From positions 1-64,000 of the forward strand of contig NZ_VATA01000018.1 of assembly GCF_005870025.1 (NCBI RefSeq): DNA of 64,000 nt. Reading direction: 5' to 3'. The first letter of the stretch is position 1; each line of letters begins with the position of its first letter. This DNA comes from Poseidonocella sp. HB161398. Its GTDB lineage: Bacteria; Pseudomonadota; Alphaproteobacteria; Rhodobacterales; Rhodobacteraceae. The notes under the pieces were generated by a model. It saw only the letters and a list, made by a program, of their open reading frames with translations. It did no database searches and was not told the origin of the DNA. The translations under genes were made by a program, and so were the position numbers. Of this stretch, positions 16,684 to 24,945 are shown one piece after another.

Positions 16684-18501
16684 ATGATGAAGGATATGGT
16701 AACGGGGCTGAGCATGGTCCCGCATGACGTGGCCGTGGAGACCCGCGGCAGGGACATGGTCCTGACCACCCGGGTGCCGATGGACGAGGTGGTGGAGCAT
16801 GCCGGCATCTGGCTGAACCGCTGGGCCAATTACACGCCCGGCCGGATCTTCCTGGCCGAGCGGTCCGGCGAGGGCTGGCGCGAGCACGGCTATGCCGAGG
16901 TGCTGGAGATGGTGCGCGGCCTGGCCGCCGGGCTGCTGGCCCGCGGGATGGGGCCGGAGACGCCGATCGTGATCATGTCCGGCAACGGCGTCGACCACGC
17001 GCTGCTGAGCTTCGCCGCGCAGTATGCCGGCATCCCGACCGTGCCGCTGGCCGAGCAGTACTCGCTGATCGAGGAGGCGCATGGCCGGCTGGTCTACGTG
17101 CTCGACAAGATCCGCCCCGCCATGGCCTTCGTCGACGATGCCGGGCGCTATGCCAGGGCGCTGGCGCTGCCGCAGCTCGAGGGCGTCGAGATCGTCGCCG
17201 CCCGGACGGAGGGCGCCCCCTGCAAGGTGACGCCGCTGGCCGAGCTGATGGCCGCGACGCCCGGTGCCGCGCTGGAGGAGGCCCATGCCCGCGTCGGCCC
17301 CTCGACCGTGGCCAAGGTGCTTTTCACCTCGGGGTCGAGCTCGGATCCGAAGGGCGTGCTGACCACCCAGAGGATGATGTGCGCCAACCAGGCGCAGATG
17401 TCCTCGGTCCTGCCCTTCCTGAAGGACCGCCCGCCCGCGATCACCTGCTGGCTGCCCTGGAACCATGTCTTCGGCGGCTCGCACAACGTCAACATGATGC
17501 TCGCCCATGGCGGCACGATGCGCATCGACCTGGGCAAGCCCACGGCGCGCGGCTTCGCCACGACGCTGGAGAACATCCGCGCCCATCCCGGCACGCTCAG
17601 CTTCAACGTCCCCGTCGGCTATTCGATGCTGGTGCAGGCGATGGAAGAGGACCGCGGCCTGCGAGAGGCCTTCTTCCGCGATCTCGACCTGATCTTCTAT
17701 GCCGGCGCGTCGCTGCCGCAGCCGGTCTGGACCCGGCTCGAGGAGATGGCGATGGAGATCCGCGGGCGGCTGCCCCTGATGATCTCCTCCTGGGGGATGA
17801 CCGAGACCGCGCCCGCGACGATCATGGTGCACGAGCCGATCGGCCGGTCCGGTATCATCGGCGTGCCGCTGCCCGGCACCGAGGTCAAGCTCAGCCCGGA
17901 TGACGAGCTGCGCTGCGAGCTGCGCGTCAAGGGCCCGAACGTGATGCAGGGCTACTGGGGCGACCCGGAGAAGAGCGCCGCCGCCTTCGATGCCGACGGC
18001 TTCCTCGTCACCGGCGACGCGGTGCGCTTCGTCGATCCCGGCGACCCCGATCGCGGGCTGGTCTTCGACGGCCGCGTCTCGGAGGATTTCAAGCTGACCA
18101 CCGGCACCTGGGTGCAGGCCGGGAAGCTGCGGCTCGACACGCTGGAGGCGATGCGCGGGCTTGTGCAGGACGTGGTGATCTGCGGCCATGACCGCGGCGA
18201 GATCGGGCTCTTCATCTTCCCCCGCCCCGACCGCGTGCAGGAGGGCAACAGCTCCGACGGCGCGGTGATCGACGGCCATCTGCAGGCGGAGATCGAGGCG
18301 GTGATGCGCGAGATGGAGCGCCGCGCCACCGGCAGCGCCAAGAAGATCACCCGCGCGCTCCTGCTGGCCGAGCCGCCCTCGCTGAAGGACGGCGAGATCA
18401 CCGACAAGGGCTCGCTCAACATCCGCAAGATCATCACCCGCCGCGCCCGCCTGCTGGAACGGCTCTACGACAACGAGGATCCGGCGCTGATCCGGGTCTG
18501 A
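16684..18501 (+). CDS. AMP-binding acyl-CoA synthetase, feruloyl/coumaroyl-CoA synthetase-like
   Basis: A 605-residue adenylate-forming ligase. The ATP loop FTSGSSSDPKG is near residues 214-224, the SSWGMTETAPA motif near 368-378, and LVTGDAVRF near 440. The catalytic lysine region near the C-terminus is SAKKITRALLL. Length and motifs agree best with the feruloyl-CoA synthase family, which activates hydroxycinnamates with ATP and CoA. A second ATG follows at 16687. It is positioned with a crotonase, a dehydrogenase and a feruloyl esterase-like gene, which supports an aromatic propenoate substrate. Ferulate, p-coumarate and caffeate are all possible. Confidence 0.85.
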   Translation: MMKDMVTGLSMVPHDVAVETRGRDMVLTTRVPMDEVVEHAGIWLNRWANYTPGRIFLAERSGEGWREHGYAEVLEMVRGLAAGLLARGMGPETPIVIMSGNGVDHALLSFAAQYAGIPTVPLAEQYSLIEEAHGRLVYVLDKIRPAMAFVDDAGRYARALALPQLEGVEIVAARTEGAPCKVTPLAELMAATPGAALEEAHARVGPSTVAKVLFTSGSSSDPKGVLTTQRMMCANQAQMSSVLPFLKDRPPAITCWLPWNHVFGGSHNVNMMLAHGGTMRIDLGKPTARGFATTLENIRAHPGTLSFNVPVGYSMLVQAMEEDRGLREAFFRDLDLIFYAGASLPQPVWTRLEEMAMEIRGRLPLMISSWGMTETAPATIMVHEPIGRSGIIGVPLPGTEVKLSPDDELRCELRVKGPNVMQGYWGDPEKSAAAFDADGFLVTGDAVRFVDPGDPDRGLVFDGRVSEDFKLTTGTWVQAGKLRLDTLEAMRGLVQDVVICGHDRGEIGLFIFPRPDRVQEGNSSDGAVIDGHLQAEIEAVMREMERRATGSAKKITRALLLAEPPSLKDGEITDKGSLNIRKIITRRARLLERLYDNEDPALIRV

Positions 18502-18534
18502 GCCCCGGTTTCCGCCCTGTCCCGCCCCGGGCTC

Positions 18535-18553
18535 GACCCGGGGCCTCCCCGAC
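18535..18553. repeat. REP-like short palindrome
   Basis: CCCCGGG at 18535-18541 and CCCGGGG at 18547-18553 around CTCGA, preceded by CCCG. Short elements with this CCCCGGGCTCGACCCGGGG core are common between genes in Rhodobacterales; here it fills the 69-bp gap before the amidohydrolase gene. Confidence 0.5.
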
Positions 18554-18570
18554 ATCCCGAAGGAGGACCC

Positions 18571-19446
18571 ATGGTCGATTTCTCCGCCATCCGCGCCATC
18601 GACTTCCACACCCATGCCGAAGAGCCCTGCGGCTGCCATGACGATGACGGCTACGACGATCTGCAGGCCTCGATGGCCGAGTATTTCGGCGCGCCCTGGT
18701 CGCATCCGCCGACCATCCCGCAGACCGCGCAGCACTACCGCGACAGCAATATCGCCGCGGTGATCTTCCCGGTCGATGCCGAGCGGGAAACCGGCTACCG
18801 CCGCTATTCGAACTACGAGGTCGCCGATCTGTGCGCCGAGCATTCCGACATCCTGATCCCCTTCGCCTCGATCGATCCCGCCAAGGGCAGGCTCGGCGCC
18901 CGAGAGGCGCGCGACCTCGTCGAGAACCACGGCGTGCAGGGCTTCAAGTTCCATCCTACAATGCAGGGCTTCTACCCCAATGACCGGATGGCCTACCCGC
19001 TCTACGAGGCGATCGCCGCGACCGGCAAGCCCGCGCTCTTCCATACCGGCCAGACCGGCGTCGGCTCGGGCATGCGCGGCGGCAACGGCATGCGGCTGAA
19101 ATACTCGAACCCGATGCATATCGACGATCTGGCGGTGGATTTCCCTGACATGCCGATCATCCTGGCGCATCCGAGCTTCCCCTGGCAGGAGGAGGCCTTG
19201 AGCGTGGCGACCCACAAGCCCAATGTCTATATCGACCTCTCGGGCTGGTCGCCGAAGTACTTCCCGCCAATCCTGGTGCGCTACGCCAATACGCTCTTGA
19301 AGGAGAAGATGCTCTTCGGCTCCGACTGGCCGATGATCGCGCCGGAGAAATGGCTGGGCGCCTTCGAGAAGGCGGAGTTCCGTGACGAGGTGCGGCCGCT
19401 GATCCTGAAGGAGAACGCGATGCGCCTGCTCGGGCAGGCCGCCTGA
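18571..19446 (+). CDS. Amidohydrolase family 2 metal-dependent hydrolase, CouO-like candidate
   Basis: A 291-residue TIM-barrel hydrolase of the amidohydrolase-2/ACMSD type. The metal ligands can be read as FHTHAEE near residues 12-18, FKFHPT, ALFHTGQTG, ILAHPSFPW and the terminal FGSDWPM with the catalytic Asp. An early Cys-rich Asp stretch (EPCGCHDDDGYDD) is notable. In the Rhodococcus p-coumarate cluster a related hydrolase is proposed to cleave the 3-keto-3-aryl-propanoyl-CoA by retro-Claisen hydrolysis to 4-hydroxybenzoate and acetyl-CoA, and the present neighbours (ligase, hydratase, dehydrogenase) would supply exactly that substrate. Decarboxylation is the main alternative for this family. 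Confidence 0.82.
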   Translation: MVDFSAIRAIDFHTHAEEPCGCHDDDGYDDLQASMAEYFGAPWSHPPTIPQTAQHYRDSNIAAVIFPVDAERETGYRRYSNYEVADLCAEHSDILIPFASIDPAKGRLGAREARDLVENHGVQGFKFHPTMQGFYPNDRMAYPLYEAIAATGKPALFHTGQTGVGSGMRGGNGMRLKYSNPMHIDDLAVDFPDMPIILAHPSFPWQEEALSVATHKPNVYIDLSGWSPKYFPPILVRYANTLLKEKMLFGSDWPMIAPEKWLGAFEKAEFRDEVRPLILKENAMRLLGQAA

Positions 19447-19461
19447 TCCCGGACGAGATCC

Positions 19462-19487
19462 CGGGAGGGGGCCGCTGCCCCCTCCCG
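19462..19487. promoter_or_regulatory. Strong GC-rich hairpin between amidohydrolase and esterase genes
   Basis: CGGGAGGGGGC at 19462-19472 pairs perfectly with GCCCCCTCCCG at 19477-19487 around a CGCT loop. No T-run follows. It lies in a 98-bp gap, long for this operon, and may set a lower level for the two downstream genes or stabilise the upstream message. Confidence 0.5.
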
Positions 19488-19544
19488 CCCCCTCCCCCGC
19501 CGCGCAACCCGGACGGGAGGGAAGACGACGAGGGAGGAGACCTC

Positions 19545-21194
19545 ATGAAATCGATCATTCTCGGCACCGCCGCCATGCTGGTGCCGCTGGCGACAGAGGC
19601 CATGGACTGCAGCGGGCTGACGGCGGAGGCCCTCGGGCTGACAGGCGCGACAGTGACGGCTGCGGAGGCCATCGCCCCAGGCGAGGAGAGCCCGGTCGCG
19701 ATCTGCCGCATTCGCGGCCGGATGGCCGAGCGCACCGGCATCGACGGGCACGGCTATGCGCTCGGCTTCGAGCTGTCCCTGCCCGCGGACTGGAACGGCG
19801 GCTATGTCCACCAGTTCAACGGAGGCAATGACGGCGAGGTGAAGCCCGCCACCGGCGCGCTGAAATCCGGGTCCGGCGCAGAGAGCCCGCTGGCGCGCGG
19901 CTATGCGGTCGTCTCCTCGGATGCGGGCCATGACGGCAGGGCCTTCCCCGATGCCGGGCTGGCCGGCGGCGCCGCCTTCGGCTTCGATTTCGAAGCGCGG
20001 CAGATGTACGGCTACAAGGCCGTGGCGATGCTCGACCCGCTGGCCCGCCGCGCGGTCGAGGCCTTCTATGGCCGCCCCGTTGCCCGCGCCTATGGCATCG
20101 GCTGCTCGAATGGCGGGCGGCATGCGATGGTCGCGGCCGCGCGCATGCCCGGGGCCTTTGACGGGCTGCTGAGCGGCGCGCCGGGCTTCAACCTGCCGAA
20201 GGCCGCGCTGCAGCATGCCTGGGATGTGCAGCAGCTGCTGCCCGTGACCGGCACGCTGGCCACGGCGCTGACCCGCGAGGACCAGGCCGCGATCGGGACG
20301 GCGGTCCGCGCCGCCTGCGACGGGCTCGACGGGCTGGAGGACGGGCTCATCCAGGACCATGCCGCCTGCCAGGCCGCCTTCGATCCGGACACGCTCCTCT
20401 GCGGCGATGACGGCGCCGCCTGTTTGGCGCCGGAGAAGCTGCCCGCGCTGAAGGCCGTGCATGACGGGCCGCGCGCCGCAGATGGCGCGCCGCTCTATGC
20501 CGGCTGGGACTGGGATGCCGGGATCGAGGGGCGGAACTGGCGGATGTGGAAGCTCGAGAGCCCGATTGCCGCCTGGGGCCACCGGCCGATCATCGCGACG
20601 ATGGGCGCCGCCTCGCTGGCCCAGGTCTTCACCGTGCCGCCGACGGAGGTCGAGGGCACGCCCGAGGCGCTGGAGGCCTTCCTGATGTCCTATGACCTCG
20701 GCGCGGCGGCGGAGCGCATCTACGCCACGTCCGGGGCCTTCCCGGAGAGCCCGATGGAGGTCATGGCGCCGCCGGGATCGGACGATCCGGAGCTGGCCGC
20801 CTTCCGCGATGCCGGGGCGAAGATGATCCTCTTCCATGGCGTGTCGGACCCGGTCTTCTCGGTGCAGGACACCGCCGCCTGGTACCGGGCGCTCGACGCC
20901 AATAACGGCGGGGGAGCGGAGGCGTTCGCGCGCTTCTACCCCGTGCCCGGCATGACCCATTGCACCGGCGGACCGGCCGCGGACGCGTTCGATCTTTTCG
21001 CCGCGCTGGAGGACTGGGTCGAGACCGGGACCGCGCCCGGGGCCGTCGAGGCGCTGGCCCGGGACGGCAATGACGAGCTGCCCGCGGGACTGCCCGCCGG
21101 AAGCGCCCGCCTTCTCTGCCCGGCCCCGCAGGTCGCCCGCTACCAGGGCGGCGATCCGGCGCTGGCGGCCAGCTTTGCCTGCGAACAGGAGTGA
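19545..21194 (+). CDS. Secreted tannase/feruloyl esterase family protein
   Basis: A 549-residue esterase with a short signal peptide (MKSIILGTAAMLVPLATEA). The catalytic triad of the family is visible: Ser188 in GCSNGG, Asp435 in GVSDPVF and His472 in MTHCTGG. Cys187 and Cys473, directly beside the Ser and the His, form the family's CS-D-HC disulfide arrangement. GLDGLEDGLIQDHAAC resembles the calcium-binding loop. It would cleave esters of hydroxycinnamic or gallic acids (for example chlorogenate or feruloylated sugars) outside the cytoplasm and deliver the free acids to the TRAP importer. The start follows a strong GGGAGGAG site. No lipobox, so it is periplasmic or released. Confidence 0.9.
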   Translation: MKSIILGTAAMLVPLATEAMDCSGLTAEALGLTGATVTAAEAIAPGEESPVAICRIRGRMAERTGIDGHGYALGFELSLPADWNGGYVHQFNGGNDGEVKPATGALKSGSGAESPLARGYAVVSSDAGHDGRAFPDAGLAGGAAFGFDFEARQMYGYKAVAMLDPLARRAVEAFYGRPVARAYGIGCSNGGRHAMVAAARMPGAFDGLLSGAPGFNLPKAALQHAWDVQQLLPVTGTLATALTREDQAAIGTAVRAACDGLDGLEDGLIQDHAACQAAFDPDTLLCGDDGAACLAPEKLPALKAVHDGPRAADGAPLYAGWDWDAGIEGRNWRMWKLESPIAAWGHRPIIATMGAASLAQVFTVPPTEVEGTPEALEAFLMSYDLGAAAERIYATSGAFPESPMEVMAPPGSDDPELAAFRDAGAKMILFHGVSDPVFSVQDTAAWYRALDANNGGGAEAFARFYPVPGMTHCTGGPAADAFDLFAALEDWVETGTAPGAVEALARDGNDELPAGLPAGSARLLCPAPQVARYQGGDPALAASFACEQE

Positions 21195-21198
21195 GCCG

Positions 21199-22773
21199 AT
21201 GATCCCCTTTGCCGCGCCCCTCGACGACATCCTCTTCTGCCTGCGCCATGTCGCCCGCGCCCCCGGGCTGCCCGGCTGGGACGACGAGCTCTGCGAGGGC
21301 ATCCTGACCCATTTCGCCAGCTTCGCCGAGGGGGTGATCGCGCCGCTCGACGCGCCGGGCGATGCCCAGGGCTGCCGCCTGGAAAACGGCCGCGTGAAGA
21401 TGCCCGACGGGTTCCGCGACGCCTTCGCCCAGCTGGTCGAGGGTGGCTGGCAGGGGCTGACCGCCCCCGAAGCCCATGGCGGGATGGCGGCCGACCACCT
21501 GACCGCCGCCTGCGTCTCGGAGATCTTCTCGGGCGCCTGCCATTCGCTGCAGATGGTCTGCAACCTGGTGCCCGGTGCGGTCTCGACCCTGACGGCCTAT
21601 GGCTCCGCCGAGCAGCAGGCAGCCTGGATCCCGCGGCTGGCGGCGGGCGAGCTGCTCTCGACCATGTGCCTGACCGAGCCCGGCGCCGGCTCGGACCTGT
21701 CGCGCATCCGCACCAGGGCCCTGCGCGACGGGGACCGCTGGCGGATCGAGGGCGAGAAGATCTTCATCTCGGGCGGCGACCAGGACCTGTCGGAGGGCAT
21801 CCTGCATCTGGTGCTGGCGCGCAGCGGCGAGGCGGCGGACGGGCTGAAGGGGCTGTCGCTCTTCCTGTGTCCTTCCGAGGATGCGGAAGGCCGCAACCCG
21901 GTCAGCGTCACCCGGATCGAGGAGAAGCTCGGGCTGCATGCCTCGCCGACCTGCCAGATGGCCTTCGACGGCGCCCGTGCCGAGCTGATCGGCCAGGAGG
22001 GCGCGGGGCTGATGGCGATGTTCACCATGATGAACCATGCAAGGCTGGACGTCGCGCTGCAGGGGGTGGCCCATGCCGCCAGGGCGAGCCATGTGGCCGC
22101 CGCCTATGCCGCCGAGCGGGTGCAGGGACGCCGCGCCGATGGCAGCCCGGCCGTGCTGGCCGAGCACGCGGATGTGCGGCGCATGCTCGACGAGCAGCGG
22201 GCGCTGGCGCTCGGCGCGCGGGCCATGGCGCTGACCGCCTTCGTCGCGATGGAGCGCGGCGACAGCCCGGCGCTGGTCGATTTTCTGACGCCGGTCTGCA
22301 AGATGTTCTGCACCGAGGCCGGGATCCGCGCCGCCGATCTGGGGATCCAGGTGCTGGGCGGCTACGGCTACCTGAGCGAGTACCGGGTCAGCCAGACCTG
22401 GCGGGACGCGCGCATCACCTCGATCTACGAGGGCGCCAATGGGATCCATGCGCTGTCCCTGGCGACGCGCGGGTTGAAATCCCCGGCCGGGGCCGAGGCC
22501 TTCGCCGCGCTGGTCGCAGAGCTGGGCGGCGGCACGCCCGCGGTCACCGCGCTGCTGGAGCTCTGGCAGGCGCGGCGGGCGGAAGTGCTGGCCTCCCCTG
22601 CCCCGGCGGAGCTGGCCCATGATTTCGCGCAGATGACCGGGGATCTCTACTGGCGCGCGGTCTGGGCGCGGATCGCCGCGGCCGCCGATGCGGCCGGCGA
22701 GGACACCGAGGAGCTGCGCCGGATCGCAGGGACGGTGCTGCGCCGTCCGGTGCCGGTGCCGCTGGCTGCCTGA
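21199..22773 (+). CDS. Acyl-CoA dehydrogenase
   Basis: A 524-residue flavoprotein, close to the longer (about 560-600 residue) bacterial acyl-CoA dehydrogenase type. TMCLTEPGAGSDLSRI is the flavin-contact motif, and SIYEGANGIHALSL contains the likely catalytic Glu near the C-terminal domain. It starts five bases after the esterase stop and ends three bases before the convergent pobR. In this operon it could desaturate hydroxyphenylpropanoyl-CoA to the cinnamoyl-CoA, allowing saturated side chains to enter the same route (inference). Confidence 0.88.
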   Translation: MIPFAAPLDDILFCLRHVARAPGLPGWDDELCEGILTHFASFAEGVIAPLDAPGDAQGCRLENGRVKMPDGFRDAFAQLVEGGWQGLTAPEAHGGMAADHLTAACVSEIFSGACHSLQMVCNLVPGAVSTLTAYGSAEQQAAWIPRLAAGELLSTMCLTEPGAGSDLSRIRTRALRDGDRWRIEGEKIFISGGDQDLSEGILHLVLARSGEAADGLKGLSLFLCPSEDAEGRNPVSVTRIEEKLGLHASPTCQMAFDGARAELIGQEGAGLMAMFTMMNHARLDVALQGVAHAARASHVAAAYAAERVQGRRADGSPAVLAEHADVRRMLDEQRALALGARAMALTAFVAMERGDSPALVDFLTPVCKMFCTEAGIRAADLGIQVLGGYGYLSEYRVSQTWRDARITSIYEGANGIHALSLATRGLKSPAGAEAFAALVAELGGGTPAVTALLELWQARRAEVLASPAPAELAHDFAQMTGDLYWRAVWARIAAAADAAGEDTEELRRIAGTVLRRPVPVPLAA

Positions 22774-22776
22774 GCC

Positions 22777-23628
22777 TCAGGAGACGAAGCGCGCGCGGTA
22801 GGCGGTCGGGGTCTCGCCCGTCACCGCGCGGAAACGGCGCGAGAAATAGGGCGGGTCCTGGTAGCCGAGGCGGAAGCCGATCTCGGCGACCGGCAACTGG
22901 GTGAAGGCCAGGAGGCGGCAGGCCTCGGACATCACGGCCGCATCCAGATGCGCCCCCGCCCCGCGCCCGGCCACCTCGCGACAGAGCCGCCCCAGATGGC
23001 CCGGCGTGACCGAAAGGGCCGAGGCGTAGTCGGAGAGCTTCCAGCCCTCGGCCATATGCGCGGCGATCAGCGCGTCGAAGCGGGCAACCTGCCGCTCGGC
23101 CGCCGTCGCCCGCCGCCCCTCCCCTGCCCCGCCGCGCTCTGCCATGCCGACCAGAACCGCCTGGGCCAGCGCCACGAGCATGGGCGCGCGGTAGGTGCCA
23201 GCCTCGGCGAAGCGCGCCGCAAGGGCCGCGATCAGCCCGCTCAGCGCTGCCCCCGGTTCTGCCAGGAAGGGATGCGCAAGCTGGCGCGCCAGATCTCCCT
23301 GCCCTTGCGTCACCGCCTGCAGCAGCGGCAGAGGGAAGGACAGCACCAGCCCCGCGGTCCCGTCCTGGAACTCGAAGCCGTGCACCGCCTGCGCAGGCAC
23401 GAAAAGTGCCTGCCCCTGGGTCATTTCCCGCTGCTCCCGGTCGACAAGGACACGCGCGCCGCCGGTCTCCACCACGAAGATCTGCGCCATGCCGTTATGC
23501 CGGTGCGGCGCGATCGACCAGCCATAGCGCGGCGCCCGGTCCCGGATCGCCTCGCAATGCACCACATCCGGAAACCCTCCGGTCTCGCCGAAGAGATCGA
23601 AATCGGGAATGGGGTTCTGCGCTGACAT
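22777..23628 (-). CDS. pobR: AraC family regulator of 4-hydroxybenzoate use, PobR-like
   Basis: A 283-residue regulator with an N-terminal cupin-like effector domain (APHRHNGMAQIFVVETG near residues 33-49) and a C-terminal double HTH of the AraC type ending FRLGYQDPPYFSRRFRAVTGETPTAYR. The start at 23628 leaves 88 bp to the divergent pobA; longer upstream starts would overlap pobA. AraC-type PobR activators of pobA with 4-hydroxybenzoate as ligand are known in several proteobacteria, and the gene pair here has the same divergent arrangement. Confidence 0.9.
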   Translation of the reverse strand: MSAQNPIPDFDLFGETGGFPDVVHCEAIRDRAPRYGWSIAPHRHNGMAQIFVVETGGARVLVDREQREMTQGQALFVPAQAVHGFEFQDGTAGLVLSFPLPLLQAVTQGQGDLARQLAHPFLAEPGAALSGLIAALAARFAEAGTYRAPMLVALAQAVLVGMAERGGAGEGRRATAAERQVARFDALIAAHMAEGWKLSDYASALSVTPGHLGRLCREVAGRGAGAHLDAAVMSEACRLLAFTQLPVAEIGFRLGYQDPPYFSRRFRAVTGETPTAYRARFVS

Positions 23629-23716
23629 GCACGGATCGTACCAGCGATCCCCCTGCCCGTCCATTCCCGGCCGCGCCCGGCGGACGTATCCAGAAAGCCG
23701 AACAGGAGGAGTTCCC

Positions 23717-24886
23717 ATGGATACCCAAGTTGCCATCATCGGCGGCGGCCCGTCCGGCCTGCTGCTGTCCCAGTTGCTGAACCGCGCCGGGATCGACACC
23801 GTCATGCTGGAGCGTGCGACCCGCTCGCATGTGCTGTCGCGCATCCGCGCGGGCATCCTGGAATGGGGCACCGTGGAGTTGCTGCGCCAGACCGGGGTCG
23901 ACGCCCGGATGGAGGCCGAGGGCTTCCCGCATGACGGCTGCTACATGACCGACGAGGACCTGATGGTCCATATCGACTTCAAGGCGCTGACCGGCAAGCA
24001 GGTGATGGTCTACGGCCAGACCGAGGTCACCGCCGATCTCTACGCCGCGCAGGACGCGATGGGCACGACGATCATCCACGAGGTCGAGGACGTGCAGATC
24101 CTCGATCTCGACCAGGCCAAAGCCGCCGTCGAGTACACGGTGAAGGGCGAGCGCAGGCGGCTCACCTGTGCCTATGTGGCGGGCTGCGACGGCTTCCACG
24201 GGGTCAGCCGCAAGACCATCCCGGCGGAGAAGCGGCGGGAGTTCGAGCGGGTCTACCCCTTCGGATGGCTGGGCATCCTCAGCGAGACCCCGCCCTGCAA
24301 TGACGAGCTGATCTACTGCAACTCGCCCCGCGGCTTCGCGCTGGCCTCGATGCGCAACGCCCATCTGTCGCGCTACTACCTGCAGGTGCCGCTGACCGAC
24401 AAGGTCGAGGACTGGAGCGACGAGGCCTTCTGGAGCGAGCTGAAGCGCCGCCTGCCCTCCGCCACCGCCGCCGCGATGGAGACCGGGCCCTCGATCGAGA
24501 AATCCATCGCGCCGCTGCGCAGCTTCGTCTCCGAGCCGCTGCGCTGGGGCCGGCTGTTCCTCGTCGGCGACGCCGCGCATATCGTTCCGCCGACCGGCGC
24601 GAAGGGGCTGAACCTGGCCGCTTCGGATGTGCACTACCTGCACGAGGCGCTGGTCGCGGCGCTGAAGAGCGGGGACGAGAGCGGCATCGACGGCTATTCC
24701 GAGAAGGCGCTGGCCCGCATCTGGAAGGCAATGCGCTTCTCCTGGTCGATGACGACGATGATGCACCGCTTCGATGGCGAGGACGCCTTCGCCGAGGCGA
24801 TGCGGCGGGCGACGCTGGAGCATCTGGCGGCCTCGGAGACCGCGCGCCGGGAGCTTGCCGAGAACTATATCGGCCTGCCCTACTGA
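23717..24886 (+). CDS. pobA: 4-hydroxybenzoate 3-monooxygenase
   Basis: A 389-residue FAD enzyme, the standard PobA length (about 390). The FAD motif GGGPSG is at residues 9-14, the RIRAG segment near 42-46 contacts flavin, and GDAAHIVPPTGAKGLN near 280 is the second FAD motif. It hydroxylates 4-hydroxybenzoate to protocatechuate using NADPH and oxygen. The start has an AGGAGGAG site. It is divergently transcribed from pobR. No protocatechuate ring-cleavage genes are in the window, so the product must be degraded by genes elsewhere. Confidence 0.96.
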   Translation: MDTQVAIIGGGPSGLLLSQLLNRAGIDTVMLERATRSHVLSRIRAGILEWGTVELLRQTGVDARMEAEGFPHDGCYMTDEDLMVHIDFKALTGKQVMVYGQTEVTADLYAAQDAMGTTIIHEVEDVQILDLDQAKAAVEYTVKGERRRLTCAYVAGCDGFHGVSRKTIPAEKRREFERVYPFGWLGILSETPPCNDELIYCNSPRGFALASMRNAHLSRYYLQVPLTDKVEDWSDEAFWSELKRRLPSATAAAMETGPSIEKSIAPLRSFVSEPLRWGRLFLVGDAAHIVPPTGAKGLNLAASDVHYLHEALVAALKSGDESGIDGYSEKALARIWKAMRFSWSMTTMMHRFDGEDAFAEAMRRATLEHLAASETARRELAENYIGLPY

Positions 24887-24908
24887 CCCCCTGCCCCGGC
24901 AGGATCAG

Positions 24909-24936
24909 CGGTCCCGTTCCGGCCGGAACGGGACCG
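24909..24936. repeat. parS: 28-bp perfect palindrome, candidate parS site 1 (also terminator-like)
   Basis: The half site CGGTCCCGTTCCGG is followed directly by its exact reverse complement. The identical 28 bp occurs again at 27525-27552, so the two copies bracket parB and parA. Palindromes of this kind next to parAB are the usual ParB target. TTTGCGTTTT follows on the plus strand, so the same DNA may also end pobA transcription. Confidence 0.7.
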
Positions 24937-24945
24937 TTTGCGTTT

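Noticed and set aside
16645-19215. Long minus-strand open frame opposite the CoA ligase and amidohydrolase genes
   Set aside because: No family motif, and both plus-strand genes have full catalytic signatures.
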